From the NCBI RefSeq assembly GCF_020091405.1, contig NZ_CP081903.1, positions 5,766,501 to 5,830,500 on the forward strand: a DNA stretch of 64,000 nt, read 5' to 3'. The translations under genes were made by a program, and so were the position numbers. Shown piece after piece: positions 39,374 through 47,662 of the stretch (position 1 is its first letter; each line of letters starts with the position of its first letter). The notes under the pieces are model-generated. The model did not search any database and was not told the DNA's origin. It saw only the letters and a list, made by a program, of their open reading frames with translations. This DNA comes from Bacteroides cellulosilyticus. GTDB taxonomy: Bacteria > Bacteroidota > Bacteroidia > Bacteroidales > Bacteroidaceae.

Positions 39374-41050
39374 TCAGGCATCCACACAGGACTCAGAAAA
39401 ATATGAGATTATTTTTTTCATTTTGTTAATTATTACCGCTGAATCCTGCATGCAATTATTTTCCGTTAAAGTATTAATCTGCTCGCAAATCATAGTATAA
39501 TCAATGAAATATCCTTTGCTTTTCTTTATTTTTTCATAGCTGGTAGGCAGCGTATCTTCTACTGCATCATCTTCAAACACATAGATTTCACCATTCTCAC
39601 CCAAATTCCCCGTTTCCAATATCAACTGACAAGCTTCCGATACAGTCATTAAACTGCGAGGGGCATCAGGATATACATCACTGAAGCGAACTACAAATAA
39701 TTTAGTAAGACTATTTTCCTGCACTACTTTGCGAGATAATCCCTGTACATACATTTCAGCCAAACATTTACTATACCCCATAGCATGCACCGGACAGAAA
39801 GCATGATCTGTAGAAATTATCATACATTTCTTAATTTTGTATTTTACAGACAAATCTGCAACAGTCTTTGTCCCTAAAACATTCACCTGTATAGCTTCAG
39901 AAGCATAATCTTCAAGCATGGCAACGTGTTTATATGCTGCAGCATGAAAGACTAACTGCGGCATACACTCTCTGAAAATAGCCTCCATACGAGTATAATT
40001 TGTAACATCTGCTACTAATACCCGTACTTCGAGATTTTTCCAATGGTCAGACAATTCCAATTGAATATCGTACAAAGGAGATTCAGCCTGATCAACCAAT
40101 ATCAACTGATATGGATTTAGCGCCGCCAACTGGCGAACGATTTCCTGCCCTACAGTACCAGCAGCACCGGTTATCAATATTCGATGTCCCTCAACATAAG
40201 CCGCTATCTTACGGATATCAACCTGAATTGGTTCACGACGAAGCCAATCTTCTATATGGATATCTTTTATAATTCCATCATCCAAACAATCGCTCAAGGG
40301 AGGCACTGTCATCACATGGATATCCTGAGCTAACATTTGTGCTACTATACCAGACTGTTCCAAATCCACCAATTTATCAGGTGAAGCAATAATCGTACGT
40401 ACATTCTTCCTTTTTAAGTGTTCAAATAACATCTTATCATTAGCATATACCCTACATCCCATAGTGTGTTTGCCTATCATCCACGGCTCATCAGAAATAA
40501 AACCACATACACGATAATGATTATTCCTATTTACACGCATAGATTTTGCTATATTCACTCCAGTTCCACGAAAGCCATAAATAAACACATTCACACAATG
40601 CCGAATATCAAAAGACAAAGCTTCATGCAACATTTTCACCAAAATGCGCAGACATGCCATGAATATGAAGTTAAGAATATATGCTATAAAAATTATTCCA
40701 CTGGGTAATGTTTCTCCCAAACCAAAAGCTGACCAGCAAAAATTTCCTACCCCCAGTACTCCATAGCTCAATGTAAGAGATATAAACACTCTATAGATAT
40801 CCACAAACGAAGAAAAACGAATAACTCCAACATATGTATGAAAGACAGAAAAGAAACACAGATTACAAAACAAAGAGAAAAAAATCATCCACACATACAA
40901 TGACATCTTATATATTATAGAAGACACCCCGAGTTGAAGGATACATGCTAAAAGCATGGAAATCATTACCAAACAAATATCAATAGCCAATATAGTCCAC
41001 TTGGAGGCAATACGGGATGAAAGATTCTTATAATATATCTTCAAATTCAT
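39374..41050 (-). CDS. WbpM/CapD-like nucleotide-sugar dehydratase, apparently degenerate
   Basis: 558 residues. Four N-terminal membrane helices (about 20-130), a CoA-binding-like Rossmann domain (about 150-270), then an SDR domain with GxxGxxG in ITGAAGTVGQEIVRQL and the family block HAAAYKHVAMLE. The catalytic segment reads STDHAFCPVHAMGYSK, where the family normally has STDKA-N-T-MG-SK, so a lysine is replaced. After VVRFSDVYPDAP about 30 residues of the usual NVLGSRGSV-PLF segment are missing, and after GEIYVFEDD about 50 more, including the RPGEKLYEE block. Full-length homologs are about 640 residues. It may be inactive or altered in function. Confidence 0.82.
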   Translation of the reverse strand: MNLKIYYKNLSSRIASKWTILAIDICLVMISMLLACILQLGVSSIIYKMSLYVWMIFFSLFCNLCFFSVFHTYVGVIRFSSFVDIYRVFISLTLSYGVLGVGNFCWSAFGLGETLPSGIIFIAYILNFIFMACLRILVKMLHEALSFDIRHCVNVFIYGFRGTGVNIAKSMRVNRNNHYRVCGFISDEPWMIGKHTMGCRVYANDKMLFEHLKRKNVRTIIASPDKLVDLEQSGIVAQMLAQDIHVMTVPPLSDCLDDGIIKDIHIEDWLRREPIQVDIRKIAAYVEGHRILITGAAGTVGQEIVRQLAALNPYQLILVDQAESPLYDIQLELSDHWKNLEVRVLVADVTNYTRMEAIFRECMPQLVFHAAAYKHVAMLEDYASEAIQVNVLGTKTVADLSVKYKIKKCMIISTDHAFCPVHAMGYSKCLAEMYVQGLSRKVVQENSLTKLFVVRFSDVYPDAPRSLMTVSEACQLILETGNLGENGEIYVFEDDAVEDTLPTSYEKIKKSKGYFIDYTMICEQINTLTENNCMQDSAVIINKMKKIISYFSESCVDA

Positions 41051-41219
41051 ATTTATTGTCAGATTTTAGGTTGACAGTAAGATTTGCAAAGATGTATTTT
41101 TTATATTGATAAAACAATTATTTTAGAAGGAAAAATGACAGAGCAAATATAGAAAACCATTTTAAGAAAGATTTTTTCAAAAAAAAGCCTTTTTCTTTTC
41201 GTAATTTCAAAGAAAGGTG

Positions 41220-41227
41220 TAATTTTG
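41220..41227 (+). promoter_or_regulatory. -7 promoter box of the tRNA gene
   Basis: TAATTTTG matches TAnnTTTG and lies 24 bp before the tRNA start, the distance expected for a short precursor. The -33 region (TTTTCG near 41196) is only a partial match. On the other strand, CAAATATA at 41144-41151 gives a TATATTTG box that could serve the export cassette starting at 41050. Confidence 0.5.
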
Positions 41228-41250
41228 CACCCCGTAAATGAAAAGTCACT

Positions 41251-41323
<73 letters not shown>

Positions 41324-41330
41324 CTCCTTT

Positions 41331-41369
41331 AAAACGCTGATTATAAACACATTAATCAGCGTTTTTCTT
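41331..41369 (+). terminator. Rho-independent terminator after tRNA-Thr
   Basis: AAAACGCTGATT (41331-41342) pairs with AATCAGCGTTTT (41354-41365), a 12-bp stem, followed by TCTTT. Confidence 0.88.
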
Positions 41370-41462
41370 TCAAAAAAGTCTCACCTGAATAAAAAAAAGC
41401 ACATTTCTGCAAATATATATGGCTAAAGTTGTATAGTAGGATTGTGTTTGATTATTCAGCTT

Positions 41463-42695
41463 ATGGCAACAATCAGATTAACAGTTTTAAGTTCTATTAA
41501 GGAACAGGATGGCAGACTTCCAATCTTAGTCTGCATCTCCCAAAAGAAAAAGCGGGCTTACATCAAAACGACTTTCCTATTGAATGATATTGCAGAATTC
41601 GAAAACGGAAAGGTCGCATATCGCAAAGATGCAAGTGTAATGAACAAACGATTAGAGTTTGTATTCTCACAATATAAAGAAAAATATGATTCTATAGAAG
41701 ATAAGGACTGGCTAACAGCCTCCCAAATCAAGCAGATTATTCTTTCTAAAGAAAAGCCATCTCATATTTCCTTTATTGAATACTGGAAGAAGCGTATTGC
41801 AGAGTTTGAAATAGAAGGAAGAGAAAGCTATGCAAAGATGAACCAAGAAACAATCCGTATATTTGCTAATGCCGAAGGGGACGTTCCCATCCCTGCTATC
41901 AACACATTATTAATAGAACACTTTAAAAAGTGGATGATAAGAAAAGGCTACGCCAATGGAAATATAGGATTAAGGCTAACTCACCTAAAAGCAAGAATCA
42001 ACGAATTAATTAAAGCCGGCATTCTCAAACAAGATGTACACCCCTTTGCTTACACCAAAATCCCGACTGCCGAACCAAAGGAGTGTGACCTAACAATAGA
42101 GGAGTTTCAAAGAATACGAAACACCCAATTAGAGGGGAAGAGGATTAATTTAGGGAAAGACATGCTTTTGCTATCTTTTTACTTATGTGGAATAAACTTA
42201 AAAGATCTATTGTCAGTTAATCTATCGTCAGATATCCTTTCCTTCGAGAGAACTAAGACGCTTCATGCAAAGACAGGAAAAGCAAACATTACAATACCGA
42301 TACATCCAGAAGCAAGAGCTATAATAAATAGGTATATTAATAAAAAAGGTGTGTTAGATTTAGGGTATTCATACACCTATTCTAATTTACAAAAGTATAT
42401 CAACCTTTGCATGAGAGAGCTGAAAGAGCATTTAGGAATCAAGCAAACACTATGCTTCTATTCCGCTCGCAAAACTTTTGCTCAATTTGCATCAGAACTA
42501 GGAATCCCGGATGGAGTGATAGACTACTGTTTGGGACATTCAGACAAAAGTAAAGGCATTATCAGGTACTATACCAAAGTCAAACAAAAACAAGCGGAGA
42601 TAGCAATCAACAGAGTAATAGATTATGTGAATAATCCGGAGAAGTATAAAGATTACATAGAGATGAGAGCGGATATTATGATGATGAAAGGATAA
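41463..42695 (+). CDS. tyrosine-type phage integrase
   Basis: 410 residues from the ATG at 41463 (a GTG at 41442 is less likely). An arm-type N-terminal domain, a SAM-like core-binding domain (about 100-190) and a catalytic domain ending in GHSDKSKGIIRYYTKV with the nucleophilic tyrosine. The box II motif reads FYSARKTFAQ, and box I reads LCGINLKDLL, where the usual first arginine is an asparagine; both resemble a Bacteroidetes integrase subfamily (from memory). It reads toward the prophage and inserts or excises it at tRNA-Thr. Confidence 0.92.
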   Translation: MATIRLTVLSSIKEQDGRLPILVCISQKKKRAYIKTTFLLNDIAEFENGKVAYRKDASVMNKRLEFVFSQYKEKYDSIEDKDWLTASQIKQIILSKEKPSHISFIEYWKKRIAEFEIEGRESYAKMNQETIRIFANAEGDVPIPAINTLLIEHFKKWMIRKGYANGNIGLRLTHLKARINELIKAGILKQDVHPFAYTKIPTAEPKECDLTIEEFQRIRNTQLEGKRINLGKDMLLLSFYLCGINLKDLLSVNLSSDILSFERTKTLHAKTGKANITIPIHPEARAIINRYINKKGVLDLGYSYTYSNLQKYINLCMRELKEHLGIKQTLCFYSARKTFAQFASELGIPDGVIDYCLGHSDKSKGIIRYYTKVKQKQAEIAINRVIDYVNNPEKYKDYIEMRADIMMMKG

Positions 42696-42714
42696 TCATG
42701 ATATTTAATACTGT

Positions 42715-42745
42715 CCCCGTAGTTGAGCCGCTACGGGGATTTTTT
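42715..42745 (+). terminator. Rho-independent terminator after the integrase gene
   Basis: CCCCGTAG (42715-42722) pairs with CTACGGGG (42731-42738), followed by ATTTTTTA. It isolates the integrase from the convergent prophage genes. Confidence 0.92.
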
Positions 42746-42770
42746 AGGCACAATCAGATGGATAGTCCCT

Positions 42771-43523
42771 CTAATCACTTTTTTGCCTTTCAATAATTTT
42801 CTTTTTCCTTTCAGTGATGGATAATTTAAGCCATTCTTTTCTTTTACATAAAGATAAACCATTTTTATAGTATAGAGTGTCATAAAGGTGCTTACTTCTT
42901 AGTTTTCTTGTTTGTAAATACCAACATATAAACACACAAATTCCCGCTAAGACAAAAGGCAACAGACATATTATAAGCGGACTATCCAAAATAGTCCAAC
43001 CTAATTCCAACTCATGAGAATATAAGATCATTGAGTGCACAATTCCAATAACAATCCATCCGATTAGGCAAACTTGTCCTATTAATATATTTATCCTGGA
43101 AGGTGAATAGGCACCAGATTTCATTGAAAAAATACAATCATTCATTTTTTTATAGGGGATCCCCATCTCACCCATTATATTACTTACAGGAATTCCTATC
43201 TTATCATGATATTTATGTTCAAAACTTACAATTGCTGTTTCATAAACTTCATACCAAGCTTTAGAGCCTTTTCCCATATAAACCCAAATGGCAGAGAGTA
43301 TACAACCGACAAATGACAAAACAATAGATAACAAATTGAATAAAATCCACTCTAAAACACTAGTGTAATCGATAATTCTCAAAACTAATATTCCATATCC
43401 GGTAAAACATAATATTAAAAATACAGATAAAAAAACAGATCGTTGCCATAAGTTTGAGATTTCTAAGTCCCGGCATTGATATAACCGTTCCAAAGTTCTA
43501 ACATATTGATTGTCTTCACACAT
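42771..43523 (-). CDS. four-helix membrane protein of unknown function (prophage cargo)
   Basis: 250 residues from the ATG at 43523 (a TTG three codons upstream is less likely). Four hydrophobic segments are visible (about 24-48, 60-84, 147-169, 182-205) with a cytoplasmic loop between pairs and a basic C-terminus (KEWLKLSITERKKKIIERQ). It resembles small octameric RipA-type membrane proteins only weakly, and I would not insist on that. It follows the RES-domain gene on the same strand by 51 bp and is the gene nearest the integrase end, a common place for phage cargo. Low-GC compared with the structural genes. Confidence 0.6.
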   Translation of the reverse strand: MCEDNQYVRTLERLYQCRDLEISNLWQRSVFLSVFLILCFTGYGILVLRIIDYTSVLEWILFNLLSIVLSFVGCILSAIWVYMGKGSKAWYEVYETAIVSFEHKYHDKIGIPVSNIMGEMGIPYKKMNDCIFSMKSGAYSPSRINILIGQVCLIGWIVIGIVHSMILYSHELELGWTILDSPLIICLLPFVLAGICVFICWYLQTRKLRSKHLYDTLYYKNGLSLCKRKEWLKLSITERKKKIIERQKSD

Positions 43524-43574
43524 AACTCGCAATTTATCAGATTAATAAAGTAAATATAATAAATCAAAATCTAT

Positions 43575-44624
43575 TCATACTCTATTGATTATTTTGTATG
43601 ATTCACGGTATTTTAGCCGCTCCTCTATCTTACCAAATATAGATACTTCATAATTCCTTTTTAATTGTTCTTCCGAATTATACCCAGCTTTTCCTAAATC
43701 TACAGAATAATCCCCCCTAATACGTTCATATTCATCGCAGGTGGGTTCTGTTACCAGAAACTGCTCACACAATACAGGACAATACCCAGTGTCATTTATA
43801 GACTCCACTACAGGAAATACAATATTGTTGAATTTTTCATTAGGAAAATCAAAATCAGTATTTTTATGAACTGATGTATAACGAATCCCATTAATGGTTT
43901 TAAAGACATCTTTATAGTCATATTTTCTATGATAATTCGTTATAATATATTCCGTTAGAAGTTGAGGTATTATATATTCAGGTTTATAATCATCCTTATT
44001 GTTGAGAACAGGAATCATACATGCAATGATTAGCGGAAATCGTAAAAGATCAAAAACATTAAACTCTTTTTCATTAGGAACACGCAAATCTAACAAAAGT
44101 GGCATTTTTTTACAAACAATTTTTGACACCATCCATGACAAAGGACGTTCCATCTCCTCCCAACACGCATAAATACTCTCACCCACATATAAACATGGAT
44201 ATCCAGGAATACTATATCGTTGAGTTTTTACTTTACCACGTTTTTCAAATGGAATGTGAAACATATCTATATAGGTAAATCTTTTCTCTCCTTCAAACTT
44301 TCTCATTCTATATAAAGAAAGATTAGCCCCCTCAATAAGAACATTCATCTTTGCTTTGACAATCTCTCCCAACCGTCCATAAGCCTCCGAATGTTTGCCT
44401 TGATACTGAAGAGTTACTATTTCATTAATAGCATCACATGATTTCTCTATATCATTCATATTTTCCTGTGTTAACTCTATAACTCCAGCGTCTTTGATTA
44501 AGTTTACATAATTCTCAAGAGCGTTCTCTAAAACAACTCTAAAATCGGAATTATCTTTCCGTTTTATAGGAAGCATATCAATAAGCTTCTTATAAAGTTC
44601 CTCTTTTGCCTTATTATTATCCAT
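43575..44624 (-). CDS. RES-domain protein, possible NAD-degrading effector
   Basis: 349 residues from the ATG at 44624. Residues 1-95 are helical, resembling the N-terminal helical domain found on some RES proteins. The RES core runs from about 100 to 345: arginine in LYRMRKF (R106), a YVGESIYACWEEM segment with glutamate 149, and conserved serine candidates further on. RES toxins of type II toxin-antitoxin systems degrade NAD+. No Xre-type antitoxin is adjacent; instead the partner is the four-helix membrane protein. A role in exclusion of other phages or abortive infection is an inference. The strand and promoter are separate from the lysis genes. Confidence 0.7.
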   Translation of the reverse strand: MDNNKAKEELYKKLIDMLPIKRKDNSDFRVVLENALENYVNLIKDAGVIELTQENMNDIEKSCDAINEIVTLQYQGKHSEAYGRLGEIVKAKMNVLIEGANLSLYRMRKFEGEKRFTYIDMFHIPFEKRGKVKTQRYSIPGYPCLYVGESIYACWEEMERPLSWMVSKIVCKKMPLLLDLRVPNEKEFNVFDLLRFPLIIACMIPVLNNKDDYKPEYIIPQLLTEYIITNYHRKYDYKDVFKTINGIRYTSVHKNTDFDFPNEKFNNIVFPVVESINDTGYCPVLCEQFLVTEPTCDEYERIRGDYSVDLGKAGYNSEEQLKRNYEVSIFGKIEERLKYRESYKIINRV

Positions 44625-44728
44625 ATTTATATTTTTCAATGCACAAATTAAAGTATAAAATCAGATTCGACAAAATGAAATCTGTTTTTATTAGCCAATG
44701 CTTTCAATCAATAGTTTTCAGAACAAAA

Positions 44729-44754
44729 GTGCCCTGACTTTTCAGTCAAGGCAC
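44729..44754 (-). terminator. terminator of the lysis operon
   Basis: GTGCCTTGACT, GAAA, AGTCAGGGCAC on the - strand form an 11-bp stem (one G-T pair) with a tetraloop, followed by TTTTG. It lies 22 bp after the stop of the spanin candidate and separates lysis genes from the RES-domain gene. The rest of 44625-44728 shows no clear promoter. Confidence 0.9.
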
Positions 44755-44776
44755 ACTTATCGCAGATAAGCCACTT

Positions 44777-45322
44777 CTACTTATTCTTCTTATAAACAAG
44801 CCATCCAAGCACAAGCATGAATAAGCCGGCATATACATCCATCTTATGAAGTTGCCACCAAGAGAATTCTTTTACTTTCTCTTCCTGTACAACACTAGTA
44901 TTGAGTTTATTCTTCAAATCCGAAACCTCCTCAACAAGCCTCTGAATGGTTACTTTAAGTTCAGTCTCAGTAGTCTTATTCTCTTTCTCGTCTTTACTGG
45001 CATTCGTCTCACTCACCATAGTTGGATATTGCTTGCCGGTACTGTCAGGAGGTGAGAGATAGACAGTTTTATTCTCAACCTTTAGATTGGATAGTTTCTC
45101 GCTTGTTTCTTTCCGCTGAGCTTCCATATTGATAAGTAGGGAGTCCATTCGAGATTGCATTTGCTGCAAAAGATTGGAATAGTCAACCTGAGTATTACGG
45201 TCTGTGTTCATAGGAGTGGCACATCCGGCCAATGCCATCATAACGGACATTGCAATGAGTCCGAGAATCCCCCAGACTGCCAGCCCGAAGAATTCCTTTT
45301 TCTGCTTACTGGTTAGTCTCAT
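44777..45322 (-). CDS. candidate unimolecular spanin (lipoprotein plus C-terminal TM)
   Basis: 181 residues. A positively charged N-terminus and hydrophobic stretch end in ALAGC (cysteine 34), a lipobox. A long helical, coiled-coil-prone middle (about 50-150, with ERLVEEVSDLKNKL-like heptads) leads to a C-terminal membrane segment (about 160-177, YAGLFMLVLGWLVY) and a basic tail KKNK. An outer-membrane lipid anchor plus an inner-membrane anchor in one chain is the layout of u-spanins, which fuse the two membranes at lysis. Its ATG overlaps the endolysin stop (ATGA) and it is third after holin and endolysin, which fits. Confidence 0.68.
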   Translation of the reverse strand: MRLTSKQKKEFFGLAVWGILGLIAMSVMMALAGCATPMNTDRNTQVDYSNLLQQMQSRMDSLLINMEAQRKETSEKLSNLKVENKTVYLSPPDSTGKQYPTMVSETNASKDEKENKTTETELKVTIQRLVEEVSDLKNKLNTSVVQEEKVKEFSWWQLHKMDVYAGLFMLVLGWLVYKKNK

Positions 45323-45717
45323 AAGGCTTTCACCTCCCTACGATTACCAGACTGCCGATAAGACACATGTACCCATGAGAAATGTTTCTCATCAATCAAT
45401 TGATCGAAGGGAAGGCCTAGTTCTTGAATCAGACAGAACAACTTCTTATTCTCAGCCGGGCTCCCTCCGGTTATATCTGCCGCCCGTCCAGTCATGTGGT
45501 CGCTCGTAGCTGAACCTTTCACGGCTTTATTGAGTGCCGGGCAACGGAAACCACTGTTCACCCTGATTGGCTTCCTGTATGCTTCCCGCAATGGGTCCAG
45601 CACATTATCTACTAATGCAGTCATATTGACTACATGTTCTTTCTTACACCGGTTATCAATTCCTAATTGGTCGGCTGTATCGGACTTAATCAATTCAGCG
45701 ATTGTAAAGTACTTCAT
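45319..45717 (-). CDS. phage endolysin, peptidase M15 family
   Basis: 132 residues from the ATG at 45717, preceded by a strong Shine-Dalgarno AAAGGAGG; an upstream in-frame start would lie inside the holin gene. The M15 zinc ligands are clear: H74 and D81 in TSDHMTGRAADI and H117 in SWVHVSY. VNSGFRCPALNKAV is the conserved substrate-side segment. It should cut D,D or L,D peptide cross-links of peptidoglycan. No signal peptide, so export needs the holin. ATGA overlaps join it to the holin gene and to the spanin candidate. Confidence 0.9.
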   Translation of the reverse strand: MKYFTIAELIKSDTADQLGIDNRCKKEHVVNMTALVDNVLDPLREAYRKPIRVNSGFRCPALNKAVKGSATSDHMTGRAADITGGSPAENKKLFCLIQELGLPFDQLIDEKHFSWVHVSYRQSGNRREVKAL

Positions 45718-46166
45718 TTCTGCACCTCCTTTATTTTCTTGATTAATTCCAAAGCGTCTTTCTCCGATGCACACTTAACGATATTGGCTATCACTCCGGG
45801 TAACTCTGCCGCATGGCTACGCTTTCTCTTATTATGTTCCCATACGCTCCGAAACTCGATTATCAATACACCAACCGTGATGATGATCGTCATGTATGGC
45901 AATACATACCAAGTAAAGAGTAATCCCAATGTGTCGAACATCAGTCCAAACAGCATCATACGCCAATAATCGCCAGCTTTAGCAAATGTACGGCGTAATC
46001 CCTTGCTATCTACTTTCTCTTTCATTACCCTCGCAGTCTGTACGCCATCCCACATATCAATCAGTACGGAGATGAACATTACTAACCAGCACATCAATGT
46101 CACCCCGATATGACGATACAGGTTAGTCAAATCTAACGCATGTAAGAAATCTAATACATCTTTCAT
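45714..46166 (-). CDS. phage holin-like membrane protein
   Basis: 150 residues with a first hydrophobic segment (about 20-38, GVTLMCWLVMFISVLIDMWDG), a pair near 70-105 (MMLFGLMFDTLGLLFTWYVLPYMTIIITVGVLII) and a charged C-terminus. This is the layout of Bacteroides phage holins next to M15 endolysins. It would permeabilise the inner membrane for the endolysin encoded just after it. Confidence 0.78.
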   Translation of the reverse strand: MKDVLDFLHALDLTNLYRHIGVTLMCWLVMFISVLIDMWDGVQTARVMKEKVDSKGLRRTFAKAGDYWRMMLFGLMFDTLGLLFTWYVLPYMTIIITVGVLIIEFRSVWEHNKRKRSHAAELPGVIANIVKCASEKDALELIKKIKEVQK

Positions 46167-46343
46167 TTTCCTTTCACTATTTTAATTATTAATACTACCT
46201 TTGTTATCAGATTGGTCTTAACGGTCAATCTGATACATGTCGTTATCCCGCCTCGCTTGTGAAAAGTAAGACGGGATTTTAGGCACAAAAAAGCCCATCA
46301 ACAACACCTAATACGGGCTGTTAATGGGCATAATCGTATGTCG
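46167..46343 (-). terminator. hairpin-rich leader: recombinase terminator plus two further hairpins
   Basis: Read on the - strand, GCCCAT...ATGGGC followed by TTTTTTG ends the serine recombinase transcript (stem arms near 46288-46293 and 46318-46327 region). Next comes TCCCGTCTT...AGGCGGGA, then a 9-bp stem ATCAGATTG/CAATCTGAT (near 46203-46235) before the holin start. The last two are leader hairpins of the lysis operon with no obvious U-run. Confidence 0.6.
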
Positions 46344-46374
46344 CAAAGGTACTAATTATCTTCTAATTCACAAG
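46344..46374 (-). promoter_or_regulatory. candidate promoter for the lysis operon
   Basis: TACCTTTG on - (46344-46351) matches TAnnTTTG and CTTG lies 19 bp upstream. The transcript would begin near 46337 and run through the terminator of the recombinase gene, which could act as an attenuator of lysis (inference). Confidence 0.55.
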
Positions 46375-46972
46375 GCTTTTCATTCATTCTTTCAAGATGA
46401 TCATCAAGCGTTTTAAAGTTGCATTTCAGTTTTCTACAGATAGCAGCCTTCGAGTAACCATAATCAAGCATAGTCCGGATTATATTTTCTTTTCCGGTGA
46501 GTTTATAATGTGTATTCTTATCGCCCTTCTTCCGACCCAATTGCTGACCGCTTGCTTTACGCCGTGCCAGTCCTTCCTTAGTACGTTGAGAAATTAAATC
46601 ACGCTCAATCTGAGCTGACAGCCCGAAAGCGAATGCCAACACCTGGCTATTAATGTTATTGCCAAGCTCGTATTTCTCCTTAACAGTTAGAACAAAGGTT
46701 TCCTTCGTCATACAAAGATGAAGCATACTCATAATTCCCATAAGATTACGACCTAACCGGCTAATTTCAGAAAGTATGAGCGTATCACCCTTCTTCATTC
46801 TCTTTAAAAGTGGACCCAACTTTCTGTCTTTAGCGGCCTTTGTGCCTGACACCGTTTCCGACACCCACTTATCAATCACTAATTTGCGTTCATTGGCAAA
46901 ATTCTGAACTTCAAACCGCTGGTTTTCGACAGTTTGCTTATCGGTACTCACCCTAATGTATGCGTAAATCAT
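46352..46972 (-). CDS. serine recombinase, resolvase/invertase family
   Basis: 206 residues. Catalytic serine S9 in YIRVSTDKQTVENQ, conserved arginines in SRLGRNLMGI, helix E (INSQVLAFAFGLSAQIERDLISQRTKEGLARRKASG) and a C-terminal helix-turn-helix (YSKAAICRKLKCNFKTLDDHL) of the small invertase type. It lies beside three tail-tip modules that carry copies of one short sequence in opposite orientations, so it is probably the invertase of that cassette. A terminator-like hairpin follows. Confidence 0.93.
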   Translation of the reverse strand: MIYAYIRVSTDKQTVENQRFEVQNFANERKLVIDKWVSETVSGTKAAKDRKLGPLLKRMKKGDTLILSEISRLGRNLMGIMSMLHLCMTKETFVLTVKEKYELGNNINSQVLAFAFGLSAQIERDLISQRTKEGLARRKASGQQLGRKKGDKNTHYKLTGKENIIRTMLDYGYSKAAICRKLKCNFKTLDDHLERMNEKPCELEDN

Positions 46973-47025
46973 TTTTGTCTGTGAAGTTAGTAAACTAATC
47001 CTGCACGGACAAATTGCGTATTAGT

Positions 47026-47050
47026 CGCCCGTTAAAAATACAATGGTATA
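47026..47050 (+). repeat. candidate inversion site 1 (+ orientation)
   Basis: CGCCCGTTAAAAATACAA then TGGTATA ends at the ATG of tail-tip module 1. The same block, with few changes, occurs in reverse orientation before modules 2 and 3. It lies 53 bp from the recombinase start. Confidence 0.65.
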
Positions 47051-47611
47051 ATGGAGAAGATAAAATTGTCAGAAGTTGGGTTAACCAGCGCCCCCTCATC
47101 AATTATAGGGCTAACAGCTGACCAGAACGTGGCACAGGTGACTGTAGATAGCTTGTCTAAGGTTGAATATACTTCCTTGGCTTCAGGAACGGATAAAATG
47201 AGATATACACAATTAAGATACAGTCCAAGTTCTGGGGCGGGAAGTAGGATTCTGCTATTTGTTCCTATTTCCGGATTAACCGATAAAATAGATGCTGCCG
47301 GAGTCCTAGGAAGTTTGTATGTGTTAAGAGCAGGTGTAGAATATAATCCGATGATGGCCAAGGCCGATATCGTATTATTTCGTTCTGCTTCATACCTAAT
47401 AAAAGACATGAATGTGACAGGTGGATGGGGAGGAGGAAATAATCTTGTAGACTTTAAATTAGGACATTGCCGTTATAATGGAGAACTATATCTTGCAATA
47501 AAATTTAATACAGAGTTCTCTATTACAACCTGTTTTCAAGGTTTTTACACTTCAGATTGTGTATTTCGTAACGTTATAGAAGAGGATGTAACCGACTGGA
47601 CGGAATTGTAA
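47051..47611 (+). CDS. tail-tip module 1, inverted (putatively silent)
   Basis: 186 residues starting MEKIKLSEVGL. The C-terminal half (YNGELYLAIKFNTEFSITTCFQ) resembles the C-terminal beta-domain of phage tail-fibre tips. It is the only structural-type gene of the prophage on the + strand and shares its start region, including MEK, with modules 2 and 3. In this orientation no upstream structural transcript reads it. Family recognition is weak, but the context is strong. Confidence 0.62.
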   Translation: MEKIKLSEVGLTSAPSSIIGLTADQNVAQVTVDSLSKVEYTSLASGTDKMRYTQLRYSPSSGAGSRILLFVPISGLTDKIDAAGVLGSLYVLRAGVEYNPMMAKADIVLFRSASYLIKDMNVTGGWGGGNNLVDFKLGHCRYNGELYLAIKFNTEFSITTCFQGFYTSDCVFRNVIEEDVTDWTEL

Positions 47612-47635
47612 TGGTATAGAACGGAATTGCTCTAG

Positions 47636-47662
47636 ATAATAGGGGCATAGTGCCCCTACTAT
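47636..47662. terminator. palindromic bidirectional terminator between modules 1 and 2
   Basis: AGGGGCA (47641-47647), TAG, TGCCCCT (47651-47657), flanked by A/T-rich arms (ATAAT and ACTATTAT). It separates the convergent module 1 and module 2 genes. Confidence 0.78.

Noticed and set aside
46194..46201. TACCTTTG promoter box on the + strand in the lysis leader
   Set aside because: No + strand gene follows it and no -33 box is seen; probably chance.
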